NCBI GenBank assembly: GCA_963675135.1
Contig: OY776123.1
Location: forward strand, 2,048,501-2,112,500
Direction: 5' to 3'
DNA: 64,000 bases
Source: Galeopsis tetrahit
Taxonomy: Eukaryota; Streptophyta; Magnoliopsida; Lamiales; Lamiaceae
Shown here: in pieces, positions 11,198 through 20,814 of the stretch
Layout: every line of letters starts with the position of its first letter
Position numbering within the stretch: the first letter of the stretch is position 1
Notes under the pieces: generated by a model
The model's database searches: none
The model's input: only the letters and a program-made list of their open reading frames with translations
Told to the model about the DNA's origin: nothing
Translations under genes and position numbers: made by a program

Positions 11198-11406
11198 CTT
11201 ACATAAGTATTGAGCTGACGAACGAAGCTAGAGAAATTGTTGTGCTTGAAATAATTAGGCAATAAATCCTTAGCGAATTCCGCAGTTTTCCAAACCACAA
11301 ACGCCGTACCCTCCTCGTTCCACGAAACGACGTCGTCGGTAACCGAATCATCCACCAAATTATACGTTTTCGTCAAAAACGGCGCCGGAGCTGACCTTAG
11401 CGCCAT
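8448..11406 (-). CDS. HSFB1: Class B heat stress transcription factor, HSFB1 type (TBF1 orthologue)
   Basis: Exon 1 is 11406-11203 (68 codons) and exon 2 is 9005-8448 (185 codons plus stop), giving 253 aa. The donor TAT|GTAAGT and acceptor CTCAG|GGTTTC place the intron within the DNA-binding domain at NTY|GFRK, the conserved Hsf position. Residues 8-101 are the winged-helix DNA-binding domain (PFLTKTYNLVDD, VVSWNEEGTAFVVW, FKHNNFSSFVRQLNTY, FRKTVPDKWEFANENFKRG). Residues 144-180 form the heptad oligomerisation region. KLFGV at 213-217 is the class B repressor motif, followed by the basic KKKR. There is no AHA activator motif. I start at the ATG at 11406; a longer frame begins only with TTG. 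Arabidopsis HSFB1/TBF1 acts in heat response and the growth-to-defence switch and is controlled by leader uORFs; both uORFs and an HSE are present here. Confidence 0.95.
9290..9920. repeat. Direct repeats in the HSFB1 intron (two 160-bp units plus older copies)
   Basis: A unit starting near TTTTAAATTCGTCTCACAAC at about 9607 recurs 160 bp later with only a few changes, and includes ACCATACTAGGTCCAATATT. Upstream, 9290-9600 holds two more diverged copies of a related unit (AACGGGT..GTTATAAA, GGGTTATTGGGTTTA-like stretches). It appears to be a tandemly grown intronic repeat; I see no coding content. Confidence 0.7.
11157..11194. repeat. (AG)19 microsatellite 8 nt inside the HSFB1 intron
   Basis: A perfect 38-bp AG run on the plus strand, so a CT run in the transcript, starting 8 nt past the exon 1 donor. 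It makes a long pyrimidine tract right beside a 5' splice site. Confidence 0.9.
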
Positions 11407-11484
11407 TTTCCCCAATTCCTAACCAAATTCTAAAATCTACCTACCGATCTACAGCAAAAAATTAAAAAACGAAATCGAAACCGA

Positions 11485-11613
11485 TCAGAAACTAAATAGC
11501 AACAAAGCGGTGAGGAATTCCCAGCCCCAGCAATAGAATCCGAAGAGAAAAACGCTCGAGTGAACGAGATCGTGTTTGGGAAACTTAGCTAGCTCTTCCA
11601 TTCGGCTTTTCAT
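11485..11613 (-). CDS. Conserved peptide uORF (uORF2) in the HSFB1 leader, 42 codons
   Basis: ATG at 11613, stop TGA at 11487-11485, 78 nt before the main ATG. The peptide has a basic and acidic N-terminus (MKSRMEELAKF) and a hydrophobic, Phe- and Trp-rich end, CWGWEFLTALLLFSF. The SWGWEFLTALLLFS-type end is, to my knowledge, the conserved peptide uORF of plant HSFB1 leaders (TBF1 uORF2). In Arabidopsis the uORFs repress translation of the main ORF, and repression is relieved on pathogen or amino-acid stress. Too short for most gene finders. Confidence 0.85.
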   Translation of the reverse strand: MKSRMEELAKFPKHDLVHSSVFLFGFYCWGWEFLTALLLFSF

Positions 11614-11642
11614 GTTCTGATCGTGTGGAGAAACCAAGCCAT
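11610..11642 (-). CDS. uORF1 of the HSFB1 leader, 10 codons
   Basis: Encodes MAWFLHTIRT. Its stop TGA overlaps the ATG of uORF2 in the sequence ATGA, in a different frame. A short first uORF upstream of the conserved second one matches the two-uORF layout known for Arabidopsis TBF1; the four-base overlap would allow termination and restart on uORF2. Confidence 0.7.
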   Translation of the reverse strand: MAWFLHTIRT

Positions 11643-11725
11643 AACTTGTTGCAGAGAATTATTCTGTTTTGTAATTTTGAAGAGGCGTGTTGTGGTTGGG
11701 AAGTTAAATAATGGGAAGGGAGACA

Positions 11726-11733
11726 AAAATATA
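11726..11733 (-). promoter_or_regulatory. Probable TATA box of HSFB1
   Basis: TATATTTT on the minus strand, about 85 bp upstream of uORF1. It would put the transcription start near 11700, leaving both uORFs in the leader. Confidence 0.5.
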
Positions 11734-11765
11734 ATGGGGCGGTACAGAGAAAGTGAGGATGGGGG

Positions 11766-11783
11766 TTCTAGAAATATTTAGAA
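11766..11783 (-). promoter_or_regulatory. Heat shock element upstream of HSFB1
   Basis: Plus-strand TTCTAGAAATATTTAGAA holds a perfect TTCnnGAA inverted pair and a further in-phase GAA; only the third pentamer deviates. It lies about 35 bp upstream of the TATA motif, a typical place for heat-inducible promoters. It suggests that HSFB1 is itself an Hsf target. Confidence 0.65.
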
Positions 11784-11894
11784 ATGAAGAGGCTACTACT
11801 TTCAAACTTTTTGAACAACAAACTTAATAGGAAAGGTCATTATCCTCACTTACTTTTATTTATATTCAACCATAACAAATATTTATTTATTACT

Positions 11895-12046
11895 GATATG
11901 CATATTAAGAAAGTATAATAATAGTGAAGTTTAGTAAAATTTTATATATAAAATAAAAAAATGAGTTAACTTTTGTGTAAGTGAAAAAAAAATAATGACA
12001 TTTGTATAAAATTGAGAATATTGTGAGGGTGAAATTTATAAAGGAG
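11895..12046. mobile_element. Partial MITE (same family as 13654-13930 and 39000-39303)
   Basis: Shares runs such as AAAAAATGAGTTAACTTTTGTG, TAATGACATTTGTATAAAATTG-type and ATATTGTGAGGGTGAAATTTATAAA with the other copies. The ends are missing. Confidence 0.5.
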
Positions 12047-12132
12047 GTGTTTGTTTTGAAATTATGTAGGACCGGATGAGGAAATCCTGCATGGAGAAAT
12101 TATGATGAATATTGATTATGTATGTTTGTTTA

Positions 12133-12441
12133 GGGCATGTTTGTTTTGGAATTTTGAGAATTTTGAAATCCGTATTTCAAAATGTAGTGGATTTCAAAAT
12201 TCTAATCATTTTTGTGTTTTGTGTTTGTTTTGAGATTTATGTATGGTAGGATTTAACTTTATAGTATATGATTATAGGTTTTATAGGTGGTTTGTAGGTA
12301 TTTATATGGTTGACTTTCATAGGGTTTATAGGTATTTATATGGTGGGATTTTGAAATTCTAAATCAAAATCCAAAAGTGTAACGGGAGTGGAGTTTCGAA
12401 ATCCCAAATCCGGATTTCTCATCCCAAAACAACACATGCCC
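12133..12441. mobile_element. PIF/Harbinger-type MITE with TTA target duplication
   Basis: Ends GGGCATGTTTGTTTTGG and the reverse of CCAAAACAACACATGCCC, flanked by TTA at 12130-12132 and 12442-12444. The interior repeats ATTTTGAAAT-type words. 309 bp with no frame: a Tourist-like MITE. Confidence 0.75.
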
Positions 12442-12591
12442 TTAGGGATTTTGAGTATGATAGGATGTAACTTTATGTCAAATCAATTGTATAAGAGTGG
12501 GTGATATTATATTATAATATTATATAATGAAATTTTATGTCAAATCAATTGTGGAAGAATGTATGATGTTGTATTATTATAATAGTATATA

Positions 12592-12824
12592 CTCCCTCCG
12601 TCCGCCTATAAGCTTCCCATTTTACCATTTTGGTCCGTCCGCCTATAAGCTTCTCATACCTTTTTTGGAAAATACTTTTTCTTACACTTCACTTTATATC
12701 TTACTTTTTTTCTCTATCTCTCTCATCTCTCAATCACATCACTTGTACTATATCTATTATTTAATCACTTTTCTTAATCTTTGTGCCAAAAAGTAACGTA
12801 ACACTTATAGGCGGATGGAGAGAG
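12592..12824. mobile_element. Stowaway-like MITE (CTCCCTCCGTCC ends)
   Basis: Starts CTCCCTCCGTCCGCCTATAA and ends with the inverted TATAGGCGGATGGAGAGAG, flanked by TA. The Tc1/mariner-derived Stowaway signature. A related copy in the opposite sense lies at 53647-53875. Confidence 0.8.
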
Positions 12825-13039
12825 TATGTATTATTAGTGGTGGATGGAGTTGGAGGGTGAAATTCTGAATTAAAACAGGACGGGGATTCTCATTCGAACG
12901 TGTGAGTTCTAAAATAAACACTCCCAAAGAGTTCTCAATTTTAAGAATGTCAAAGTTATGGTGAACGTTCCAGAGAAAAAAAAAAAAAAAAAAGAGCATA
13001 AAAAGTAATTGCAAAAAAAACGGAGGGAGGAAGTATATA

Positions 13040-13371
13040 TGTTAGGAATTAATATACAAGAATTAATTCCCAATCTCACTACAAGTTCGGACTTTTAGAT
13101 GAGACGGAATTCTTTCATGGTATCAGAGCTAACCGGGCAAAACGACCTGGGTTAAACGACCTGGGTTCGATTCCTGTTGAAAGCACTCCACCCATTTAAA
13201 TTTGTCCACTCGATGGGCCTCCTCCCCAAAAAAGGGTAAGAGTTGATTATTCGGCCCATGAGTGAGGGGGAGTGTTAGGAATTAATATACAAGAATTAAT
13301 TCCCAATCTCACTACAAGGTCGGACTTTTAGATGAGATTGGGAATTAATTCTTGTATATTAATTCCTAACA
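13040..13371 (+). mobile_element. TRIM (terminal-repeat retrotransposon in miniature), 332 bp, complete
   Basis: Left LTR 13040-13117 starts TGTTAGGAATTAATATAC. It is followed at once by TGGTATCAGAGC, the primer-binding site for initiator tRNA-Met. Near the 3' end a purine tract (GAGTGAGGGGGAG) precedes the right LTR, 13273-13371, ending CCTAACA. An exact 5-bp duplication ATATA flanks it (13035-13039 and 13372-13376). The right LTR is a near-perfect palindrome: its last 38 bp invert its first 38. The left LTR has lost that second arm. It has no coding capacity. The internal part contains GGTTCGATTCC, identical to a pol III B-box. Confidence 0.85.
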
Positions 13372-13653
13372 ATATACTTTTATCACAAAAACATGCATGA
13401 CATCGTTTCTTCATTAAATTTCTATGATATTAATAACTTAGTAACGTAAATTGTACAGTATCACTTTTCTGATTTAATTTTTATCTTAAATACTCTTTCC
13501 CTCCAAATTTGATAACTTAAGATGTACTCTGATTTAAAATAAAATTAATCTTCAAATTATTACTTAATTATTCACTTTGTTCATATAAAAACACTTTATT
13601 TATAAATGAGCTTCGCAATACCCTTCAAGGCTTCAACACATATATTTTATTAC

Positions 13654-13930
13654 TTCCTCAGTCCGACGATAATTTTCATAGATAGATGGGCAAGCATATT
13701 AAAAAAGTGTAATAATAAGTGAAGTTTTGAGAGATAATTTGTAAAACTTTATGTATAAAGTAAATAAATTAGTTGACTTTTGTGTGTGTGAAAAAAAGTA
13801 ATGACATTTGTGTAAAATTGGGAATATTGTGAGGGTTGAGTTTATAAAGAGTTTTCCATTTTAAGGGTGTGAAAGTTATTGTGGGACGTCTCGAAAAGAA
13901 AAGTGTGAAAGTAATTGTGAGACAGAAAAA
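13654..13930. mobile_element. Stowaway-like MITE copy
   Basis: Begins TTCCTCAGTCCGACGATAA and carries the family words TTAGTTGACTTTTGTGTG and ATATTGTGAGGGTTGAG. Decayed ends; the family is also at 39000-39303 and is split by the Copia element at 29.4 kb. Confidence 0.6.
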
Positions 13931-14537
13931 GTATAAACAACCAATATTTTATAAAAACTCATGAACGTGAACCATACATACAAACAGTGACGGACCCGAT
14001 TAACGTTACTATAAAAATAAAATGGAGTATGCATTTATTATATTGATCGAAATTTATCATAATGAATTTGTCAGTATGTTTCATTCCATTAAATTAAATT
14101 GAACAAATTGACTTTCATTACGTTTTGTAAGAAGTTTATAGTTCTGACTCAAAATGAAGCCAAATAATTAAAATTTTATCAAAATATTAATGTCATTAAT
14201 TAATTTATTTTAAAAAATATTTTAATTCTTCGTTACTATATAATTTAACCTCAACATACTTTTAAAATTCAATTTTGAAATAGTTTATTAGTTGAACAGT
14301 AAATGTCTTTAAAATAATAAATTAATATATTTCATTATATAATTCATACAATTTAATATTTTTAAATATAAATGTACAACACTTTGAAAACATTAAACTA
14401 ATTTTTTAAATAAAAATGTACAAATTCATATATTTTATATATAAACAATTACTATAACAACATATACAACTATTAAAACAAAAAAAAAATTATCATTTAT
14501 ATAAGAAATAAAACTTTTGTTGCTCTTTGTTAGGTAA

Positions 14538-14732
14538 AGTCTAGTATGCACTCGAGTGCTGTGCACCCTAGTCCATGTGCATTTTTCAGTTTACTGAATT
14601 ACACTTTTTGGTGAATGGTGTTGCACTTTTCAATTATTACTTATACAGTTTAATAATTGAAAAGTGCAACACCATTTACCAAAAAGTGTAAGTCAGTAAC
14701 TGAAAAGTGCAACATGGACTCGAGTGCAGACC
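14538..14732. mobile_element. Foldback MITE with GCACTCGAGTGC ends
   Basis: The left arm (GCACTCGAGTGC ... TGCATTTTTCAGTTTACTG ... GGTGTTGCACTTTTCAATTA) is inverted in the right arm (TAATTGAAAAGTGCAACACC ... CAGTAACTGAAAAGTGCAAC ... GGACTCGAGTGCAGAC). A hairpin nearly without a loop. The second copy is at 37782-38023. Confidence 0.7.
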
Positions 14733-16125
14733 AACCCATACACAAATCGTTTGTTGCTCTTTATTTTGGATTTTGAGTATAAATTGGTTGAAGTTGTTTG
14801 CTATTACTTTGTCATTTCGTTTTTGATGATTTAAGGGTAGGGGCGCGTGTGTGTGGAGGGTTGCATGTGAAAAATGTTTAATGTGTAAAAATATTGCAGT
14901 TGGTTTAGGTTATTTAACATTATTCTTCGTCGGCTTGGTAGATTTTTGTTTGTTCTGTCACAAAAAACTGCTAACCTACTGCATTCTTGTTGTCATCAAT
15001 ATTGATTTACTTTGCTTTTTGTAAAGATTACTAGAAATATAATATTAACAAGATTTGTATATATCTTTTAATATTATGTTCACCCTTATCTTTCAAATAT
15101 TTTGTAAATCCATGTAAATCAATATAAAAAGGGTAGGTCTCCAGCTCAAATGGTTGGGCGTTGAGGTCCAGTCAAATTTTGCATGAAATCTATAAATTTT
15201 TTAAATTCACGAACTTTTTAAAGTAAAAAAAATCCATTAGAAAAACGAGGGGAGTAACAAAATTTCAAGATTTGCGTTCAATCTCTTGACCTCAATATTT
15301 TTATACTTCAAATTTCATTAGCTTCATGAACAAAGATTGAGCACAAAGGCTTAGAAAGTGATCAAGCCTCAAAAGATTTAAACGAAAATTATCAACAACC
15401 TCCTTCCAAAAACGGATTTTATCTTTGATTCCTCATAATATCCCTTCAATATACACATCTCAAATTATCAAATGTATCATACCTTGGCATTATTTATACA
15501 TTTCATATATCAATCTCTTCATCTTTTTGAAGCTGGTTAGTTTAACACCCTCCATCGTGGATTTCATGTACTACAACTTTACGATTTTGCGTTTTAGGGT
15601 CCTGTACAATCCATCAGTGTGAAATCGATGTCCACGTCAGACAAACCTTGTCGAAAAATGAGATCAAACATATTTTTTAAGTACAAAATTGAAAGTATAT
15701 CTTAAACTAAAATTGTTGTAGCGCTTTTAATTACCTATTGTCGCATCTCTCAACTGTGAATAAAGTGGACTCTATTATTATCAATGTAAAATCGATGTCT
15801 ATGTCAAACAAACTTTGTCAATAAATGAGATCGAACATTTTTTTAAAGTACTAAATTGAAAGAATGGGTATTATTTGAAAAAAAATAAAAATTAGGTGTT
15901 AAAATTGATAATATAAAAAAAAATATTCCGTATGAACTATAAATAAAATTGATTATTTGGCAAAAAAATAAAAATAAAAAATGATTTGACGATAACAGCC
16001 TTCTCTATGTCTCTCGCCAATGAATAAAGTGAACACCATTGTTATATTCATAGGGTTTCAACTTTCATCTCGAAAATCAAATTCTCAACAAAATTTGGTC
16101 GGATTTTGATCGATAGATTGATAAT
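14733..16125. other. Gene-free stretch and upstream region of the CLASRP-like gene
   Basis: AT-rich. A short duplicated block is visible: words like ATCAGTGTGAAATCGATGTC and TATCAATGTAAAATCGATGT recur about 170 bp apart (15613 and 15780). No coding signal found. The promoter of the next gene should lie in the last few hundred bases. Confidence 0.4.
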
Positions 16126-19100
16126 ATGTGGCATGAAGCGCGGAGGTCGGAGAGGAAGGTGCACGATATGATGGACGCTGCTCGGAAACGGGCTCAGCGC
16201 CGAGCTATATACCTAGCTAAGCGGCGCGGCGACCCCCAACAGTTGATCCAAGCCGTCGGATCCCGTTGCCGTATCTACCGGGATGACGCTCTTTATCAAG
16301 CCACCGAGGATCAGCAGGGCTTGTACGGTTAACAATTTCTCGTGTTCTTATTAATTGCCCCTTTTGTTGATGTGTTTGAATTCGCGTGTTGTTTATTCTT
16401 GTTTCGTGAATGAGTTAGGTGTTTTTGAATAATTCGAGATGTTTATATTCTGTCAACCGAAGAAAACTTGTCTGGAATTGTAGCTATATTAGAGAATTGA
16501 TTTGGGATAAAATGGAGATAAGTCTCTGTATGAAAGAAAATTGAGAGACGTTGTTTAATTGTAGAGTTTCGTTTCTGATTTTAGCTTTGTTTTACCTGAG
16601 AGATAGAGCATTATTTACACCTGAGTTACCGTTGTTAGTAGAAATTCAGGGTTGATTGTGAGTTCCAATATGTTGCGGATTAGTCGATTTGATACACATT
16701 TTTCTAGTCTGGCTTCTTCCTATTGAGTTGGAATGTAAACGAGTTGAATTGAGTTGATTACACTATCTTTCTAGTTTGTCTTAATTTGTCACCAAATTAT
16801 AACTATTGTGTCTGAAATGTTTGTGCTGTTATTGTTATTTATTGTGTTAAGCTTGAGTGAGATTTGATTGAGGTCTGAGCACATTTTGACCTCAACTAGT
16901 ATATATATTTAAACTTTTTTTTTTGGTCATTTTTTACTTATCAAGCTCAACTCAAGCTTGAGCCTTTAAAATTTTATTATATATGAAAACATGCTCAATA
17001 TTGTTTGTTAATAACCTTTTAGCTAATCTCAAATCAAGTATCGAGTTGGATTTTTCGATTTTCGACCTTACTCGCTATGATTGTGTTGCTTTGGTGATTT
17101 ACAGAACTTAACCTTATAAGCATGTAAAAATCAAATGGTTTATGTTGCTCAGATTATTCTCTTACTGTATTGTCCTTCAGTAAAATTTCAGATTAGTTGT
17201 CTTTTCAATGCTATCGCCTTGTATAATTTCAGATTAGTTGTCTTTTCAATGCTATCGCCTTGTATAAACTATGCTCAGCTTTGTCGCACTTTACGATTAA
17301 TTTTTATTGTTCTTCATCAAACACAGACCTAACCATTTTGACCCTGATCAGGATACCATGGAACGGGAAGCAGGACATACTGATTGACAGGTATTCCCAA
17401 GTAATAGTTTACTGGCTATGTCATTGATAGCCTTACATGTTCCCTATTTTAGTAGATGTGTAGAACACCAAAGAGATTGCTCATTGTTGGAGGAGTGGAA
17501 GTCACTCATAGAATGTTATCTTTGCAGATTTGATGGCCGTGCTCTTCTTGACTTTATTCGTGATGGTAGTTCCAAACGATTTCGGGTTCCCGAAAAAACC
17601 GAGGAAGAGGAAGAGTTAGAAGAGTTTGTAAATTTTGAGCGTTACCGGGATTTAATTAAGAATCGCCGCAGAGGATGTCGGTACTTTTTTGTTTTATACA
17701 AGTTATCTTTCTAATTTACTTTATGTTAAGAATTTTTTTTTGGTAATTATATTTTTCTAGAATTGAAGGCTTCTTTAGTTGCATGTAAAATTTTAAAACT
17801 GTTTTCTGAACACTGACAAAAAGTTTTGGCAGTTACTGATGAGGCGGGTCTACAACATGTTAACCAAGAGATGGAGGCTAAGATTACTGCAGCTCTTGGA
17901 TCAGACAGGTACATATACATCTGTAGCAGTATCTCTAAAGTTTGTGGGCTTATGATTTAGTTGCACAATTTTTATATTCCCTCAGACTCTGTTCTCTTTA
18001 GACATTTCCCATGCTAAAATATAGTTGGCGTGATATTTCGTATGGTTAAATTGTTTTGGAAGTTGATACCGTGTGCCTTTTATTTTATTTGATCCAACGA
18101 TTCAACTATAATATCTTGTCCGTAATCTTGGTTTTGGCTGTACTTTTGTTGATAATGACCTGATTTTTTTAATTATCTGTTATGATAAGTCTGTATTTTA
18201 ACCAATTACTGACCACTGCAACCGAAGTAGATCACATGTGGCTCAGCCTCCACCAAATAAAGGGTCTTATTCTCAAGTTGGTTTCTCATATGATGGGGAT
18301 GGACAAGAAGATCTTCAATATTCAGACGCTGAGGAAGATGATGGTGAAGATGAGGATGAGGAAGAGGATTTTAACAGTGATGATAGCAATGATGAAGCAA
18401 TGGAGTCAATTGCTAAAGAATTTGGTGTGAAGAGGTACGGATGGCTTGTATACATGGATAAAAAGGCTAAAGAGGAGGCAAGAAGGCAGAAAGAAGTGAT
18501 CAAAGGGGATCCTTCAATTGTAAGTTCTTCTGATGTTTGGATCCAAATTGGAATGAGATTATACATTTTGACTTTGTCTTGCTCTTCGTTGAATATTACA
18601 GAGGAAACTGAGTCGCAAGGAGAGAAGGAAAGCTTCTCAGGTTGAAAGAGAAAGGGAAAGAGAAGCTGGTCGAGTTACAGGAACTAGAGTTCTTCACCAT
18701 GATCCGTATCGGTAACTACTATGAACCTTTAGTGCATCATAGACATGCATGCCTGGATTGTGATGAGAAAGGTCGTCACTGGTTAAATTATCATCTGCCT
18801 GTTTTTTTTCAGGGACTCTAGGCGAAGTCCTACTTATGAAGCTTATTCTCGTTCTAGGAGGTAAACATTTTAGTATTTTTTTACCTTAAAAATAACCAGG
18901 ATGGGTTACTGATAAATTAGTGATTTTTTTCTTTCTGGGTAGATCAAGATCAAGGTCTCGATCATACTCTCCCTCACAATCAAGACGCCATTCACGTGGA
19001 ATGCATTCTGATGATACTCATCGAAGCAAAGATAGTGGTCCTAAAATAGAGTACATCACTGAATTTGGGAGCTCAGAAGGGGATGAGCGGAAGCTTAGAG

Positions 19101-20814
19101 GATATTCTCCACCACCATCTCCTCCATCTCAACTTGATGCATTGAACCGGTCGGAGAACTCGACCTTTAATTCTTGAAAAGATAATAGATTGGACAGACT
19201 TTACTCTGCTGCAGCTTACCTTCCATTTTGTTACCTGGAACAGATTTTTGGTTTATAGTAGATCATGTATAGGTTACAAGCATGGGTGATGTGGAAGGGA
19301 GCTTCATTTTGAAGCTTTATTTCCCTGACATGGACATCATTTGAATGCATCCAAGCTGTCATGTGAATGTGTTCTAATGCTTCTGCTTTCATGCAGGGTA
19401 TCATCTGGTCACATACTCGAGGCCCTCCATGTTGACCCTGCCTCTGGTGTATCCCTTGACAAAGATAGAAATACCAAGCTGTTGAAAACAACACCAAGGT
19501 ACTAATAACCTATGTTCTACCTACCTTGTCTTTCCTCCCACCCTTCTGTTAAACTCAGGGGACTTGTTTCAAATTCTTCAATGGGAACGGTAATGAGAAT
19601 GAATCACAATTAGAATGGTGGTTATATTGTTAGTGTTTTGGTCTAATCAAGGAATAAGTGGGGACATAAAAAAAATAAAAATTGGTTGAGGAATAGTGGA
19701 AGGATTGAGGAAATGATTATAGGAGGACAAATAGTTAATCAAAATGTGGTAATGATTAACTTATTGATGAATTTTGAACCAAGTGCCCCCCTCACTTAAT
19801 ATGTTTGTGATTAGGGTCTTTATACACTTCATTGACTACTTTCTTTATGATGCTTATTGTTCTTGGCAGCACATCCTCTGCACTAGCGAAATTGAGCAAG
19901 GCAACCAGTAGTGGAAGTCTCTCTAAACAACAAGGGGAGAAAAAGGAAACACCTCAGGAACGACTTAAACGGATCATGAACAAACAACTAACCAAACAAA
20001 GTATAATTTGCTTGATGCTGATTCTAGAAGCGAAGCACACAATTCACTATCATATGGATTATGGTGGCATTTTTTTGTCAAAAACAGAAAGAGAAATGCT
20101 CCCTAATTTGTTATATGCTGATTGCTTGGCTGCAAGGTTATTAATGATTTGAAACATGCGACCACTATTTTTGCAGTTAAAAAAGATACAGCAACTGAAA
20201 TGGCTAAAAAACGAGAACAAGAGCGGCAGAGGCTGGAAAAACTAGCAGAAAATAATCAAGCGAGCAGACATCAGCGACGGAGTCGAAGTAGAAGCTACAG
20301 TCCCTCACCCAGGTATGCGAAAAAAAATCAAGCTAGACTTGCTATGTGGTTTCTATATACACATTGCATCCTGCATTCCTTTGAGTTTTTCTAATTCAAG
20401 TACTTCAACAATTTTTATGCTGCTAATTCTTTATTAACTAATTCTGCTTTTAAAAAAATGTGCCAATTTTTTAAAAATAACCTATACATGATTTTGACAA
20501 TTGGGGGCTTCTGCAATAGTGTTTCTTGCATGCACATTTGACAGAATGTTGATTGATTTAGTGGGGTAATGTTGACATTTTTGTTCTTAAAATAAAACTT
20601 TTGTGGATTTCACTGTGATTTGTTGTGTTTGTGATGAATTATGTTGAAATTGGCATGACGATATGCTTGTTCCAGGAGAAACAAGCGCAGCCGAAGTCCA
20701 AGCAAGGGTAGGAGTTCACGAAGACATCATTCTCGCTCTCGATCCCGCTCCCGCTCTCGTTCCCCTTCTCGCTCGTACTCTAGTTCTCATTCCTACTCCC
20801 GCTCTCCACGGTAA
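16126..20814 (+). CDS. CLK4-associating SR-rich protein (CLASRP/SFRS16) homologue, 12 exons
   Basis: Exons: 16126-16322, 17352-17390, 17528-17676, 17833-17908, 18231-18519, 18602-18711, 18813-18860, 18943-19149, 19397-19498, 19870-20000, 20177-20312, 20676-20814. All phases close and give 540 aa. The N-terminus, MWHEARRSERKVHDMMDAAR, is the family hallmark, followed by IPWNGKQDILIDRFDGRALL and FVNFERYRDLIKNRRRG (SWAP-N-terminal-like region, residues 1-130). A long acidic Asp/Glu/Ser run, KEFGVKRYGWLVYMDKKAKE and an RS-rich tail (RSRSRSRSRSPSRSYSSSHS-like) follow. Late in the protein, KKETPQERLKRIMNKQLTKQ is the conserved C-terminal motif. Animal CLASRP is a nuclear splicing regulator that binds Clk4; the plant protein is little studied. 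The first donor is TT|GTACGG and exon 3 uses T|GTCGGT, both set by phase. The last exon has an alternative ending (see findings). Confidence 0.9.
17184..17265. repeat. 41-bp tandem duplication in CLASRP intron 1
   Basis: Two exact adjacent copies of a 41-bp unit containing CAGATTAGTTGTCTTTTCAA, just upstream of exon 2. A local duplication; no function apparent. Confidence 0.85.
19570..19800. mobile_element. MITE-like repeat in CLASRP intron 9, shared with a ZEP intron
   Basis: Shares ordered words (ATTGTTAGTG..TTTG.TCTAATC, GTAATGAT.AACTTATT, AATTTTGAACCAAG) with 57608-57930. Ends not well defined. Confidence 0.5.

Noticed and set aside
11407..11415. Start of HSFB1 three codons further upstream
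   Set aside because: That codon is TTG. The first ATG in frame is at 11406.
15133..15180. GGTCTCCAGCTCAAATGGTTGG as a SINE or tRNA A-box
   Set aside because: No B-box or poly(A)/T tail at a suitable distance.
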